A stretch of DNA of 64,000 nt from Rossellomorea aquimaris (lineage in GTDB: Bacteria > Bacillota > Bacilli > Bacillales > Bacillaceae_B). Location of the stretch: positions 305,001 to 369,000 of the forward strand of contig NZ_CP141595.1 in assembly GCF_035590735.1 (NCBI RefSeq), in the 5' to 3' direction. Below are positions 1 to 11,377 of this stretch, in pieces (position 1 is the stretch's first letter; every line of letters begins with the position of its first letter). The notes under the pieces are model-generated. The model searched no databases and had not been told where the DNA came from. It saw only the letters and a list, made by a program, of their open reading frames with translations. The translations under genes were made by a program, and so were the position numbers.

Positions 1-1713
<1,713 letters not shown>

Positions 1714-1819
1714 ACAAAGAGTCATTTTTTAAATGAACAACAATTGGTCGATATTCGGCTTTCTTGACATCAATTCTTTATCTAGTTTTGAAGGAACAAT
1801 CCTTCAATTGAATATTCGT

Positions 1820-1935
<116 letters not shown>

Positions 1936-1947
1936 AAATATGAAGAA

Positions 1948-1977
1948 AGAGCAGCTCTTAGGAGTTGCTCTTTTTTT
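1948..1977 (+). terminator. Intrinsic terminator of the rRNA operon
   Basis: AGAGCAGCTC, TTAG loop, GAGTTGCTCT (10-bp stem with one G-T pair), then seven T. It starts 13 nt after the 5S gene. Confidence 0.9.
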
Positions 1978-2006
1978 GTTGAGTGTGGATAGCTATGTGG
2001 TTTGCA

Positions 2007-2048
2007 TTTTTCTCTCCACCTCCGCCCCCCCTGAGGTGGAGAGAAAAA
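2007..2048. repeat. Perfect 16-bp inverted repeat beside array 1
   Basis: The arm TTTTTCTCTCCACCTC (2007-2022) is perfectly complementary to GAGGTGGAGAGAAAAA (2033-2048), with a C-rich loop of 10 nt. No T-run follows on the plus strand, so it is not a standard forward terminator. The right arm ends exactly where the phased GACGCA array begins. Confidence 0.85.
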
Positions 2049-2171
2049 GACGCATAAGTGAGTTGAAATGACGCATAAAATGAAAAATAGACGCAAAAAC
2101 TGTAGGAAATGACGCATAAATTTAAAAAACAACGCAATAACTATCAATTCAGACGCAAATATTTAAGTCGG
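2049..2171. repeat. Phased repeat array 1 (GACGCATA units, 20 to 21 bp)
   Basis: Six copies of (G/A)ACGCA, mostly GACGCATAA, begin at 2049, 2070, 2090, 2111, 2131 and 2152. Spacings are 21, 20, 21, 20 and 21 bp. The bases between motifs are AT-rich and not conserved. I do not recognise a named family. There is no plausible gene in it. Confidence 0.85.
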
Positions 2172-2486
2172 AACCAAAGAATCAACGAAATAATAGGGCA
2201 CTATCTACAAGTTTGAAACTAGAAGTACTAAATTTCATAGAGTATAGTTATATTTCATTCATTCTCAACTAAAACTTGTAAAAAAAGATACTTCTACCAT
2301 ACTTCTAACTACCATTATCATATCCCTCTTTTAAAACTTACCAAGGTAATCTCCAAATTCGAAATCAAATTCAATAAACCAAGTTATCAAAACATCTCCC
2401 ATCCCCCTCCCTTTCCATCGCCATACCCAACCAAGCACATCGCTTTTCTTTTGAATAACCTGCTCTTATACTAAGAACAAGTTCTA
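2172..2486. other. AT-rich intergenic stretch, no gene seen
   Basis: No reading frame with a credible start or family resemblance on either strand. The end holds a possible -10 (TATACT, 2467-2472) and a short palindrome AGAAC-AA-GTTCT (2474-2485) directly before the ribosome binding site of the peroxiredoxin-like gene; this could be an operator, but I cannot assign a regulator. Confidence 0.4.
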
Positions 2487-2502
2487 AAGGGAGGTTTTTC
2501 AA

Positions 2503-3153
2503 ATGACAGCAACCAACATGCTAGAACAGTACAATGAATATATTTCTAAATTTAAGCAGAATGCATCTCAGGAAGTACAGGATAAAATGGGAAAAGCAAT
2601 AAACGAATTGGAGCGCTCTGATGATGGTAAAGGTCTTCGTGTAGGGGAGAAAGCACCGAACTTTACGTTACCGGATGCGACAGGCAGAGGAGTCACACTG
2701 GAAGATGTGCTGAAGAATGGTCCGGTCATTCTTACGTTTTATCGTGGCGGATGGTGTCCATATTGCAATATGGAGCTGCGTGCATACCAACAGCTAATGG
2801 GAGACATTAATTCAGCAGGTGCCGAGCTGATTGCGGTCAGTCCGCAAACACCTGATGCATCTTTTTCTACAAAAGAGAAGAATGAATTGGATTATTTCGT
2901 GTTAAGTGATGAAGGAAATAAAGTGGCAGATGAGTATAAACTGGTTTACAAGCTGCCACCTTACTTAGTGGATATCTACAAAGAGAAAGGGCTGGATCTG
3001 GAGAAAGCGAATGACAGTGATTCATGGACGCTTCCTGTTTCAGCAACATATATTATCAAGCAGGACGGAACGATTGCTTACGAATATACGAAAGCCGATT
3101 ACAAAGATCGTGTGGAACCTTCTGAAGTGGTCGAGAAGTTGAAATCGATATAA
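2503..3153 (+). CDS. AhpC/TSA-family peroxiredoxin-like protein
   Basis: Predicted cytosolic thiol peroxidase of 216 aa. An N-terminal helical extension (about residues 1-45) precedes a thioredoxin fold that opens with GEKAPNFTLPDATG (about 48-61). The active-site stretch FYRGGWCPYCNMEL places the only two cysteines at 85 and 88 in a CPYC arrangement, more like a thioredoxin-type redox pair than the single peroxidatic cysteine of AhpC. Such proteins reduce hydroperoxides or disulfides; the substrate cannot be read from sequence. The ATG at 2503 has the SD AAAGGGAGG 8 nt upstream. It is monocistronic, with a terminator at 3168. Assignment to the family is firm, the exact activity is inferred. 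Confidence 0.87.
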   Translation: MTATNMLEQYNEYISKFKQNASQEVQDKMGKAINELERSDDGKGLRVGEKAPNFTLPDATGRGVTLEDVLKNGPVILTFYRGGWCPYCNMELRAYQQLMGDINSAGAELIAVSPQTPDASFSTKEKNELDYFVLSDEGNKVADEYKLVYKLPPYLVDIYKEKGLDLEKANDSDSWTLPVSATYIIKQDGTIAYEYTKADYKDRVEPSEVVEKLKSI

Positions 3154-3167
3154 TATAGCAATGCAAG

Positions 3168-3210
3168 ACGGCTTTATGGCTGTGATGACACGCTGCCATA
3201 AAGCCGTTTT
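3168..3210 (+). terminator. Intrinsic terminator after peroxiredoxin-like gene
   Basis: ACGGCTTTATGGC (3168-3180) pairs perfectly with GCCATAAAGCCGT (3195-3207), followed by a T-run. The 13-bp stem is long and exact. Confidence 0.9.
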
Positions 3211-3389
3211 ATGTTTTAATCTGGCCAAAATAGGAAAGACACAAAGTAGGAGTTCATATTTTCTATAAATTGTCATCGGAAATTCATTCGCAATTTTTCT
3301 TGAAGTGGTTCATAATATGGAATTTTTCTAGTAAAATAGGAACTTAATTTGAGCATACTACAAGTAGTAGTGGAGAGAGGAGCATCTCG

Positions 3390-3941
3390 GTGTTAGACAA
3401 TAGTTTTGTGATGGTAGCAATTATTTTGATCATCAATGTTGTATACGTATCCTTTTTTACGATCAGAATGATTTTGACGTTGAAGGGTTATCGATATATT
3501 GCTGCTTTTGTGAGTACATTTGAGGTAGTAATTTATGTTGTCGGTCTTGGGCTGGTACTGGACAATCTGAATGAGATTCAGAATCTGATCGCATATGCGG
3601 TAGGTTATGGTCTCGGTGTGATTGTGGGGATGAAAATCGAGGAGAAACTGGCTCTTGGTTATATTACAGTGAATGTGATCACGAAGGAGTATGATAAGGC
3701 CCTTCCGAATGAACTCCGTGCAAGGGGCTACGGGGTGACGAACTGGGAAGCGAATGGACTGGAAGGAAACCGGATGGCCCTGCAGATCCTGACTCCGCGA
3801 AAGTATGAGATGAAGCTATATGATACAATTAAAGAGCTTGACCCAAAGGCATTTATCATTGCATATGAACCTAAGGCGATTCATGGCGGGTTCTGGGTGA
3901 AGACAGTACGAAATATTCGCAAAGGAAAATTAAAAGAATGA
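3390..3941 (+). CDS. yebE: UPF0316 membrane protein (DUF5698/DUF2179), YebE-like
   Basis: A 183-aa inner-membrane protein. Three hydrophobic segments lie at about residues 7-27, 35-57 and 65-82, followed by a soluble C-terminal DUF2179-type domain (about 88-175) with the family [11 protein letters not shown] region. Molecular function is not established. The GTG at 3390 is preceded by GAGAGGAGC at good distance. It overlaps the next gene by 4 nt (ATGA) and lies just upstream of purE, the same order as yebE-yebG-purE in B. subtilis, which supports the name. Confidence 0.85.
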   Translation: MLDNSFVMVAIILIINVVYVSFFTIRMILTLKGYRYIAAFVSTFEVVIYVVGLGLVLDNLNEIQNLIAYAVGYGLGVIVGMKIEEKLALGYITVNVITKEYDKALPNELRARGYGVTNWEANGLEGNRMALQILTPRKYEMKLYDTIKELDPKAFIIAYEPKAIHGGFWVKTVRNIRKGKLKE

Positions 3942-4138
3942 GTAAAAAGAAACTATTATTTGAAGTGCAGGAAAATGAGTCGATTACAGATTGTTTAGAT
4001 CGTATGAAGGAAATGGGTTATATGCCGGTAAGACGGATGGAAAAACCTGTGTTTGAAGAACAAAAAGATGGAACCAAGACAGAGTATGTCCCTATTAAAC
4101 AGACAATTGTCTTTGAGGGAAAGAAGATTCAAGAATAA
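3938..4138 (+). CDS. yebG: NETI-motif protein, YebG-like
   Basis: A 66-aa cytosolic protein. The segment [20 protein letters not shown] carries the short motif that names the family, here NESI instead of NETI, and the C-terminal half matches the family layout ([11 protein letters not shown]). No function is known. The ATG overlaps the yebE stop codon in an ATGA, so translation is probably coupled. It is the last gene before the purine operon promoter. Confidence 0.82.
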   Translation: MSKKKLLFEVQENESITDCLDRMKEMGYMPVRRMEKPVFEEQKDGTKTEYVPIKQTIVFEGKKIQE

Positions 4139-4145
4139 ACGCTTC

Positions 4146-4221
4146 AAATCCGAACATTAATTTTCAGACTTTTATTATCGTTCGATTATTCGTTGACAGA
4201 GCTTCTATATCACGTTATGAT
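4146..4221 (+). promoter_or_regulatory. pur operon promoter with two inverted PurBox-like sites
   Basis: TTGACA (4193-4198), a 17-bp spacer and TATGAT (4216-4221) form a near-consensus SigA promoter. Upstream, AAATCCGAACATT (4146-4158) and the inverted ATTATCGTTCGATTAT (4174-4189) match the B. subtilis PurR box pattern (CGAAC core) in opposite orientation about 16 nt apart. PurR binding is inferred from family knowledge: it represses pur genes unless PRPP is abundant. Confidence 0.85.
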
Positions 4222-4239
4222 GGAGACAAATAAACCGAA

Positions 4240-4439
4240 TACCCTCATATAATAATGGGAATATGGCCCATGAGTCTCTACCTGACTACCGTAAATGGTC
4301 GGACTATGAGGGAAAGTAGCTGTCTGGATACGAGCTCGTTTGTGGACCCTATCGGATAAAATGGGACCATTCTCTGTAAAATACCCAGATCAATTGCTTT
4401 CTCTCAAAAAGTAGAGAACAATTGATCTGGGTATTTTTT
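4240..4439 (+). promoter_or_regulatory. Guanine-class purine riboswitch with terminator, purE leader
   Basis: The aptamer spans about 4240-4314. P1 pairs CCCTCAT (4242-4248) with ATGAGGG (4306-4312). Conserved parts ATATAAT, ATGGCCCATGAGT and CTACC...CCGTAAATGG are present. The ligand-discriminating position in GGACTATG is C, as in guanine/hypoxanthine rather than adenine aptamers. Downstream lies a strong terminator: the arm ending in CAGATCAATTG (to 4396) pairs with CAATTGATCTGGG (from 4419), then TTTTTT. Guanine binding should stop transcription before purE. This adds attenuation to the PurR-type initiation control. Confidence 0.94.
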
Positions 4440-4479
4440 GTTAAAAGGGATTAAACTACGGGAGGTGCCTGTCACCATT

Positions 4480-4959
4480 ATGATATCAGTAATCATGGGA
4501 AGTACATCGGACTGGGAGACAATGAAGCATGCGTGTGAGGTATTGGAAGAGTTAGAGATTCCGTTTGAGAAACGAGTTGTATCGGCTCACAGGACGCCTG
4601 ATTATATGTTTGAATTTGCTGAAGGTGCCAGAGATCGAGGAGTGAAAGTCATTATTGCAGGTGCAGGCGGTGCCGCTCACTTACCAGGAATGGTGGCAGC
4701 GAAGACGACATTACCTGTGATTGGGGTTCCGGTACAATCGAAAGCCCTAAATGGGATGGATTCGTTGCTGTCGATCGTGCAGATGCCAGGGGGCGTTCCG
4801 GTTGCGACGGTTGCAATCGGGAAGGCGGGAGCTACAAATGCCGGGCTGTTAGCAGCACAAATCCTTTCCATAGAAAATACAGAGTTGGCCGCTACTTTAG
4901 AAAATAGAAGAGATGCGTTACGGGAAAAGGTGTTGGAAAGCAGTGATGACCTTGAATAA
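4480..4959 (+). CDS. purE: N5-carboxyaminoimidazole ribonucleotide mutase PurE
   Basis: Class I PurE, 159 aa, converts N5-CAIR to CAIR. The GSTSDW motif (7-12), SAHRTP (35-40), [10 protein letters not shown] (61-70) and [10 protein letters not shown] (84-92) match the family. The ATG at 4480 gives the usual N-terminus. An in-frame TTG at 4438 would begin inside the riboswitch terminator and is rejected. The SD GGGAGG (4460-4465) is about 14 nt upstream, longer than ideal, because a GGTGCCTGTCACC motif lies between SD and ATG; a GTG at 4465 overlaps the SD itself. First gene of the purine operon; its end overlaps purK. Confidence 0.96.
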   Translation: MISVIMGSTSDWETMKHACEVLEELEIPFEKRVVSAHRTPDYMFEFAEGARDRGVKVIIAGAGGAAHLPGMVAAKTTLPVIGVPVQSKALNGMDSLLSIVQMPGGVPVATVAIGKAGATNAGLLAAQILSIENTELAATLENRRDALREKVLESSDDLE

Positions 4960-6106
4960 GAAGACGATTTTACCAGGACAGATGATCGGAATCATTGGCG
5001 GTGGACAGCTCGGACGAATGATGGCCCTTGCTGCGAAACAAAATGGCTTTAGGGTTGCCGTTTTAGATCCGGCACCACAATCGCCATGTGCCCAAGTTGC
5101 AGATCTTGTAATCACGGCCGGCTTCGACCAGTATGATGCCCTTTATAGACTGGCAGAAGAGTGTGACGTGATCACATATGAATTTGAAAACATCGATTAT
5201 GAAGCGCTTAAGTGGCTGTCGGAGCGGGCCTATTTACCTCAAGGGGCAGAGCTGATACGCATTACACAGGATCGCATCATGGAAAAGGAAGCCCTTACGT
5301 TTGCAGGGGTGAAAGTAGCTCCTTATGCTGTGATTAAACAACAACAGGACATCTATGATAATATAGAAAAGCTTGGCTATCCAGTGGTTCTTAAAACATC
5401 GAGAGGTGGTTATGACGGGAAAGGGCAGTATGTGATCCGTGAAGAGAGCGGGATAGAAGAAGCCGCTGCTTTATTGGAGAACGGTCCATGTGTGTTAGAG
5501 AAATGGATACCTTTTGAAAAAGAGTTATCCGTCATTGTGACACGAAATCCTGATGGGCAGCAAACCAACTTTCCGGTGGTGGAAAATATTCATGTGGATA
5601 ATATTTTACATGAAACGATTGCCCCGGCAAGGGTGAGTGGAGAAGTAGCAGATAAAGCGATCGAGATGGCGAAGAGAATCAGTGAGACTCTTGATCTAGT
5701 CGGAACGCTGGCAATTGAAATGTTCCTGACGGAGGATGGAGACATCTATATCAATGAGCTGGCTCCAAGACCTCATAATTCCGGTCATTATTCGATTGAA
5801 GCGTGTGACTACTCGCAATTCGCCCAACATATAAAAGCGGTATGTAACTGGCCGCTTGTTCAACCCACCTTATTAAAGAACGCTGTGATGGTTAACCTAT
5901 TAGGAGAGCATATCGAGCCTATTATGAAGGCTGTTCCAAAGCGTCCAGACTGGTTTATTCATCTTTACGGAAAGGATGTACCAAAGCCAAAACGTAAGAT
6001 GGGGCATGTCACTCTTTTAACAAACGATATTGAAGAGAGCCTGACGACTATAAACGAAGCTGGAATTTGGAAGGTGCAAGAAAAGATCGGAGGACGACTG
6101 GTATGA
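4946..6106 (+). CDS. purK: N5-carboxyaminoimidazole ribonucleotide synthase PurK
   Basis: ATP-grasp enzyme, 386 aa, that carboxylates AIR with bicarbonate and ATP to give N5-CAIR for PurE. The N-terminal [12 protein letters not shown] (about 15-26) binds nucleotide, [12 protein letters not shown] lies in the ATP-grasp region, and [13 protein letters not shown] holds catalytic residues. The ATG at 4946 (after GGAAAG) gives MTLNKK; the frame is open further upstream, but only inside purE. The gene overlaps purE by 14 nt and its stop overlaps the purB start. Confidence 0.95.
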   Translation: MTLNKKTILPGQMIGIIGGGQLGRMMALAAKQNGFRVAVLDPAPQSPCAQVADLVITAGFDQYDALYRLAEECDVITYEFENIDYEALKWLSERAYLPQGAELIRITQDRIMEKEALTFAGVKVAPYAVIKQQQDIYDNIEKLGYPVVLKTSRGGYDGKGQYVIREESGIEEAAALLENGPCVLEKWIPFEKELSVIVTRNPDGQQTNFPVVENIHVDNILHETIAPARVSGEVADKAIEMAKRISETLDLVGTLAIEMFLTEDGDIYINELAPRPHNSGHYSIEACDYSQFAQHIKAVCNWPLVQPTLLKNAVMVNLLGEHIEPIMKAVPKRPDWFIHLYGKDVPKPKRKMGHVTLLTNDIEESLTTINEAGIWKVQEKIGGRLV

Positions 6107-7401
6107 TAGAACGTTATACACGCCCTGAAATGGGAGCTATTTGGACAGAGGAAAATCGTTTTCAAGCATGGCTTGAAGTAGAAATTTTGGCTTGTGAAGC
6201 TTGGGCTGAAATCGGGGACATTCCGAAAGAGGATGTTGCTAAGATTCGTGAGAACGCCGGATTCAATGTAGATCGTATTAAGGAAATCGAAGAAGAAACG
6301 CGACACGATGTTGTAGCTTTCACCAGAGCGGTTTCCGAAACCCTCGGAGAAGAAAGAAAATGGGTTCATTACGGCCTGACTTCTACTGACGTAGTGGATA
6401 CAGCTCTTTCCTATCAATTAAAGCAGGCAAACGACATCATTCTGAAAGACTTAGAGCGATTCGTAGAAATTTTAAAGAACAAAGCAATCGAGCACAAACA
6501 TACGGTCATGATGGGGCGTACGCATGGTGTTCACGCTGAGCCGACTACGTTCGGTCTGAAGCTTGCCCTTTGGTATGAAGAGATGAAGCGTAACGTGGAG
6601 CGATTCAAAGCAGCGGCAGATGGAGTGGAATTCGGGAAGATTTCCGGTGCCGTTGGAACGTATGCCAATATCGATCCATTCGTAGAGTCATATGTGTGTG
6701 AAAAGCTGGGAATTAAGCCGGCTCCTGTTTCTACACAAACATTACAGCGTGATCGCCATGCTCATTACATGGGGACACTTGCACTGATTGCGACTTCCAT
6801 CGAGAAGTTTTCTGTTGAGGTTCGCGGCCTGCAGAAGAGTGAAACCCGTGAAGTGGAAGAGTTCTTCGCAAAAGGTCAAAAAGGATCATCGGCCATGCCT
6901 CATAAACGTAACCCGATCGGTTCTGAGAATATGACGGGAATGGCTCGTGTAATTAGAGGATACATGCTGACGGCTTATGAGAACGTGCCTCTATGGCATG
7001 AGCGTGATATCTCTCACTCATCAGCAGAGCGTGTAATCCTGCCGGATGCGACGATTGCTCTTAATTACATGTTGAACCGTTTCGGGAATATCATCAAGAA
7101 CTTAACGGTATTCCCTGAGAATATGCAGCGCAATATGGATCGTACGCTTGGTTTGATCTACTCTCAACGTGTCCTTTTAGCTCTTATCGATAAGGGGATG
7201 ACGCGTGAAGAAGCGTACGACACGGTTCAGCCGAAAGCGATGGAGGCCTGGGAGAAGCAAGTGGCCTTCCGTTCTCTTATTGAAGAGGATGCAACCATTG
7301 CGTCCAAGCTTTCGCCGGCTGATATTGATGACTGCTTCGATTACAACTATCACTTGAAGCATGTAGATACAATCTTTGAACGTTGCGGCTTGGTGGAATA
7401 A
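6103..7401 (+). CDS. purB: Adenylosuccinate lyase PurB
   Basis: Fumarase/aspartase-superfamily homotetramer, 432 aa. It removes fumarate from SAICAR in this pathway and from adenylosuccinate on the route to AMP. The signature loop [15 protein letters not shown] (about 262-276) carries the catalytic serine region; [10 protein letters not shown] and TSTDVVDTA are also present. The ATG at 6103 follows a GGAGG and overlaps the purK stop as ATGA. A terminator-like hairpin lies directly downstream. Confidence 0.96.
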   Translation: MIERYTRPEMGAIWTEENRFQAWLEVEILACEAWAEIGDIPKEDVAKIRENAGFNVDRIKEIEEETRHDVVAFTRAVSETLGEERKWVHYGLTSTDVVDTALSYQLKQANDIILKDLERFVEILKNKAIEHKHTVMMGRTHGVHAEPTTFGLKLALWYEEMKRNVERFKAAADGVEFGKISGAVGTYANIDPFVESYVCEKLGIKPAPVSTQTLQRDRHAHYMGTLALIATSIEKFSVEVRGLQKSETREVEEFFAKGQKGSSAMPHKRNPIGSENMTGMARVIRGYMLTAYENVPLWHERDISHSSAERVILPDATIALNYMLNRFGNIIKNLTVFPENMQRNMDRTLGLIYSQRVLLALIDKGMTREEAYDTVQPKAMEAWEKQVAFRSLIEEDATIASKLSPADIDDCFDYNYHLKHVDTIFERCGLVE

Positions 7402-7421
7402 GTCCTTCTGATAATTGAATA

Positions 7422-7457
7422 GGGCAGGGGTTTTAGCAAAATCCCTCCCTTTTTTTA
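7422..7457 (+). terminator. Terminator-like hairpin between purB and purC
   Basis: GGGCAGGGGTTTT pairs with AAAATCCCTCCC over a 3-nt loop, followed by a long T-run. It lies inside the operon, so it may lower expression of distal pur genes or mark a processing point; no separate promoter for purC is obvious. Confidence 0.7.
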
Positions 7458-7508
7458 TGGAAATATAGACTGAAGATTGGCAATATTACGTTAACGGGGG
7501 GATTTCGC

Positions 7509-8234
7509 ATGGAAAAAGGGACACTTTTATATGAAGGCAAAGCGAAACAAATCTTTGCAACAGAAGATGAGGACATCGTTTGGATTCAGTATAAAAATTC
7601 TGCCACTGCTTTTAACGGGGAGAAAAAAGCGGACATTGACGGCAAAGGGGTTTTAAATAATAAGATTTCGAGCTTGCTATTTTCAAAGCTTGCTGAAAAA
7701 GGAATACAGAGTCACTTTATTAAACAGTTATCGGATTATGAGCAGCTGGTCAAACGTGTACGTATCATCCCGCTTGAAGTCGTGGTTCGCAATGTGATTG
7801 CGGGTAGCCTTTCAAAGCGACTCGGAAAAGAAGAGGGTACGCCACTTCAAAAGCCGATCATCGAATTTTACTATAAGGATGATGATCTGGGTGATCCTCT
7901 CATCACGGATGATCACATTGATTTCCTGAAGATTGCGTCACAGGAAGAACGAGCTGAGATAAGGGAAATGGCTCTTGGTGTGAATGAGGTCCTTCAAGGG
8001 ATATTCAAAGAAGCGGGAGTCACGCTTGTCGATTTCAAATTAGAGTTTGGGAAAGATCGTAACGGTTCAATTTTATTAGGGGATGAAATTTCGCCTGACA
8101 CATGCCGATTATGGGATGCAGAGACCAATCAAAAGCTGGACAAAGATGTTTTCAGAAGAGATTTAGGCAGTTTAACAGAAGTATATTCAATTATTTTAGA
8201 ACGCTTAGGAGGAAACAAGCTATGTACAAAGTGA
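7509..8234 (+). CDS. purC: Phosphoribosylaminoimidazole-succinocarboxamide synthase PurC
   Basis: SAICAR synthetase, 241 aa, joins CAIR with aspartate using ATP. The N-terminus LLYEGKAKQIF, the EVVVRNVIAGSLSKRLG stretch (about 91-107) and SPDTCRLWDAET near 198-209 are family hallmarks. The ATG at 7509 follows GGGGGG. The 3' end overlaps purS by 13 nt. Confidence 0.95.
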   Translation: MEKGTLLYEGKAKQIFATEDEDIVWIQYKNSATAFNGEKKADIDGKGVLNNKISSLLFSKLAEKGIQSHFIKQLSDYEQLVKRVRIIPLEVVVRNVIAGSLSKRLGKEEGTPLQKPIIEFYYKDDDLGDPLITDDHIDFLKIASQEERAEIREMALGVNEVLQGIFKEAGVTLVDFKLEFGKDRNGSILLGDEISPDTCRLWDAETNQKLDKDVFRRDLGSLTEVYSIILERLGGNKLCTK

Positions 8235-8476
8235 AAGTTTATATCACATTAAGAGAAAGTGTATTGGACCCTCAAGGAAGTGCTGTTAAACAAGCGTTAC
8301 ATTCAATGGAATTCAAGTCTGTTGAAGATGTGCGCGTCGGGAAGTATATGGAGCTTACTCTCCCATCTTCTGTGGAAAACGTGGAAGCGGCGGTTGAAGA
8401 AATGTGTCATCGACTACTTGCAAACCCTGTCATCGAGGATTACCGATATGAGATTGAGGAGAGTGTGGCTCAATGA
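8222..8476 (+). CDS. purS: FGAM synthase subunit PurS
   Basis: Small subunit, 84 aa, of the three-part formylglycinamidine ribonucleotide synthase. In the B. subtilis complex it bridges PurL and PurQ. The start [19 protein letters not shown] is the family N-terminus. The ATG at 8222 has AGGAGG upstream; the frame extends further upstream, but only within purC. It overlaps purC by 13 nt and purQ by 4 nt, which fits coupled synthesis of the subunits. Confidence 0.94.
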   Translation: MYKVKVYITLRESVLDPQGSAVKQALHSMEFKSVEDVRVGKYMELTLPSSVENVEAAVEEMCHRLLANPVIEDYRYEIEESVAQ

Positions 8477-9159
8477 AGTTTGCAGTAATTGTATTTCCAG
8501 GCTCTAACTGTGACATCGATATGTACCATGCTATTAAAGACGAAATCGGCGAAGAAGTTGAATACGTTTGGCACGATGCTGATACTCTGGAAAACTATGA
8601 TGCGATTCTATTACCTGGAGGATTCTCTTACGGGGATTACCTTCGTTCAGGAGCGATTGCCCGCTTCTCAAACGTCATGAAAGAAGTCGTGAAAGCGGCA
8701 GAACAAGGAAAACCGGTTTTAGGCGTATGTAATGGATTTCAGATTTTACTAGAAACAGGTTTACTTCCGGGAGCTATGCGTAGAAATGATAGTTTGAAGT
8801 TCATTTGTAAAACCGTTCCGTTAACCGTCGAGAACAATGAAACGATGTTTACGAATGGTTATGTAAAGAATGAAGTAATCCAAATTCCGATAGCTCATGG
8901 AGAAGGGAATTACTTCTGTGATGAAGAGACGATGAGCAATCTTAAGGAAAACAACCAAATTGTTTTCACATATAGTGATGAAAATCCAAACGGTAGTGTG
9001 GAGAACATTGCGGGGATTACAAATGTGGCAGGAAATGTCCTCGGTATGATGCCTCACCCGGAACGGGCCATGGATACTTTATTAGGTAGTGAAGACGGGA
9101 AGAAATTATTTCAATCGATTGTGAAACACTGGAGGGAAAAATATGTCGTTAATGCTTGA
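8473..9159 (+). CDS. purQ: FGAM synthase subunit PurQ (glutaminase)
   Basis: Class I glutamine amidotransferase, 228 aa, supplying ammonia to PurL. The nucleophile is Cys86 in GVCNGFQ, with His195 and Glu197 in PHPERA completing the triad. FPGSNCD near the N-terminus is typical. The start overlaps the purS stop as ATGA, and its 3' end overlaps purL by 17 nt. Confidence 0.95.
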   Translation: MKFAVIVFPGSNCDIDMYHAIKDEIGEEVEYVWHDADTLENYDAILLPGGFSYGDYLRSGAIARFSNVMKEVVKAAEQGKPVLGVCNGFQILLETGLLPGAMRRNDSLKFICKTVPLTVENNETMFTNGYVKNEVIQIPIAHGEGNYFCDEETMSNLKENNQIVFTYSDENPNGSVENIAGITNVAGNVLGMMPHPERAMDTLLGSEDGKKLFQSIVKHWREKYVVNA

Positions 9160-11377
9160 ACCAACTTCAACAAAAGTGAAAGAAGAACAGCTTTATCGTG
9201 AGATGGGTTTAACAGACGAAGAATTTTCAATGGTGGAAAACATCCTGGGAAGAACACCGAACTACACAGAAACCGGTCTTTTCTCTGTTATGTGGTCAGA
9301 GCATTGCAGCTATAAAAATTCTAAGCCTGTATTGATGAAGTTTCCAACGACAGGTGAACGGGTTCTTCAAGGACCTGGAGAAGGAGCTGGAATTGTTGAT
9401 ATTGGCGATGATCAAGCAGTGGTGTTCAAAATCGAGAGTCATAATCATCCGTCAGCCATCGAGCCTTTCCAAGGAGCGGCAACGGGTGTCGGGGGTATTA
9501 TACGAGACGTATTCTCGATGGGGGCAAGACCTGTCGCACTCCTCAACTCTTTACGCTTTGGAGAGCTGGATTCTCCTCGTGTTCAGTATCTATTTAAAGA
9601 AGTCGTAGCGGGTATTGCCGGGTACGGGAACTGTATCGGAATCCCGACGGTCGGCGGGGAAGTTCAATTCGATGCCTCTTACGAAGGAAATCCCCTTGTA
9701 AATGCTATGTGTGTCGGTTTGATCGACCATAAAGATATTAAAAAAGGTCAGGCCCACGGTGTCGGTAATACTGTCATGTATGTAGGGGCGAAAACAGGGC
9801 GTGATGGCATTCACGGAGCTACATTCGCATCCGAGGAATTAAATGAAGGATCAGAAGAGAAGCGTCCAGCGGTTCAAGTGGGAGATCCATTCATGGAAAA
9901 ATTACTTCTTGAAGCGTGTTTGGAACTCGTTCAGAACGATGCCCTTGTTGGGATACAAGATATGGGAGCGGCTGGTCTTACAAGTTCATCGGCTGAAATG
10001 GCAAGTAAAGCAGGATCCGGTATCGAAATGAACCTTGATCTTGTCCCGCAGCGCGAAAGAGGAATGACGGCTTATGAAATGATGCTCTCAGAATCACAGG
10101 AGCGTATGCTGATCGTCGTCGAAAAAGGCCGTGAACAAGAAATCGTTGATCTTTTTTCAAAATATGACTTAGAGGCAGTTTCGATTGGAAAAGTAACGGA
10201 TGATAAACGTCTTCGCCTTCTTCATAAAGGAGAAGTCGTGGCAGATGTGCCGGTTGATGCACTTGCTGAGGAAGCTCCTGTTTATAACAAGCCTTCTCAA
10301 GAAGCAGCTTACTATAAAGAGTTTCAAGCAATGGAAACCGGGGCTCCAAAAGTAGAGGATAATAAAGAAACTCTCAAGGCGCTCTTGCAGCAGCCGACGA
10401 TCGCTAGTAAAGAATGGGTATACGATCAATATGATCATCAAGTAAGAACAAGTACGGTTGTAAGCCCGGGTTCTGATGCAGCGGTCGTACGGGTACGCGG
10501 TACAAGAAAGGCCCTTGCCATGACAACGGATTGTAATTCCCGTTACCTTTACTTGGATCCAGAGGTCGGAGGAAAGATTGCAGTAGCAGAAGCAGCACGT
10601 AATATCGTTTGTTCAGGAGCGATTCCACTCGCGATTACGGACTGTTTAAACTTCGGAAATCCAGAGAAACCGGAAATCTTCTGGCAGATCGAGAAGTCTG
10701 TGGACGGGATGAGTGAAGCTTGTCGTGAGCTGTCCACTCCAGTCATCGGTGGGAATGTTTCCTTATACAACGAATCAATGGGTACAGCAGTGTATCCAAC
10801 TCCGGTAGTTGGAATGGTTGGATTGATTGAAGACGTCGATCATATTACTACACAAAGCTTTAAGGAAGCTGGAGATTATATCTTTGTCATTGGTGAAACA
10901 CATGAAGAATTTGGCGGAAGTGAGCTTCAAAAGCTGACTGAAGGAAGAATCTTCGGTAAGGCACCGAAAATTGACTTGAAAACAGAGCTGCGCCGTCAAA
11001 TGCAGCTTTTAGAAGCGATCCAAAAAGGTCTTGTGGCATCGGCGCATGATATCGCTGAAGGTGGTTTCGCCGTCGCTCTTGCAGAATCCACGTTTGGAAC
11101 AAAAGGATTGGGAGCAAATGTTCAGGTTTCTGGAGAAAACATTGTGGCAGATCTGTTCAGTGAAACTCAATCCCGTTTCATCGTTTCAGTCAAACCTGAA
11201 AACAAAGACGATTTTGAGAAACTTGTTCCAGATGCGAAAGTAGTAGGAAACGTAGCAGATCATGGAGAAATCAATGTGTCATCAGAAAATGGAGACGTCA
11301 TTTTACAAGCATCCGTTGAGGAATTAGAGTCAGCTTGGAAAGGAGCGATCCCATGCCTGCTGAAATCAAGGGTTTAA
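9143..11377 (+). CDS. purL: FGAM synthase subunit PurL
   Basis: Synthetase subunit, 744 aa, converts FGAR plus ammonia to FGAM with ATP. It is the small, Gram-positive PurL type that needs PurS and PurQ. Conserved stretches include [33 protein letters not shown] and a second AIRS-like half with [16 protein letters not shown] and [17 protein letters not shown]. The ATG at 9143 overlaps purQ; the end overlaps purF by 25 nt. Confidence 0.96.
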   Translation: MSLMLEPTSTKVKEEQLYREMGLTDEEFSMVENILGRTPNYTETGLFSVMWSEHCSYKNSKPVLMKFPTTGERVLQGPGEGAGIVDIGDDQAVVFKIESHNHPSAIEPFQGAATGVGGIIRDVFSMGARPVALLNSLRFGELDSPRVQYLFKEVVAGIAGYGNCIGIPTVGGEVQFDASYEGNPLVNAMCVGLIDHKDIKKGQAHGVGNTVMYVGAKTGRDGIHGATFASEELNEGSEEKRPAVQVGDPFMEKLLLEACLELVQNDALVGIQDMGAAGLTSSSAEMASKAGSGIEMNLDLVPQRERGMTAYEMMLSESQERMLIVVEKGREQEIVDLFSKYDLEAVSIGKVTDDKRLRLLHKGEVVADVPVDALAEEAPVYNKPSQEAAYYKEFQAMETGAPKVEDNKETLKALLQQPTIASKEWVYDQYDHQVRTSTVVSPGSDAAVVRVRGTRKALAMTTDCNSRYLYLDPEVGGKIAVAEAARNIVCSGAIPLAITDCLNFGNPEKPEIFWQIEKSVDGMSEACRELSTPVIGGNVSLYNESMGTAVYPTPVVGMVGLIEDVDHITTQSFKEAGDYIFVIGETHEEFGGSELQKLTEGRIFGKAPKIDLKTELRRQMQLLEAIQKGLVASAHDIAEGGFAVALAESTFGTKGLGANVQVSGENIVADLFSETQSRFIVSVKPENKDDFEKLVPDAKVVGNVADHGEINVSSENGDVILQASVEELESAWKGAIPCLLKSRV

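Noticed and set aside
1936..2502. tRNA genes after the 5S rRNA
   Set aside because: No cloverleaf or GGTTCGAATCC-like T-loop found; the operon ends at the terminator.
4438..4479. Upstream TTG or GTG start for purE
   Set aside because: The TTG lies in the riboswitch terminator T-run and the GTG overlaps the SD; the ATG at 4480 gives the family N-terminus.
11335..11352. TTG start for purF at 11335
   Set aside because: It would lengthen the propeptide beyond the normal 11 residues; the ATG at 11353 has a good SD.
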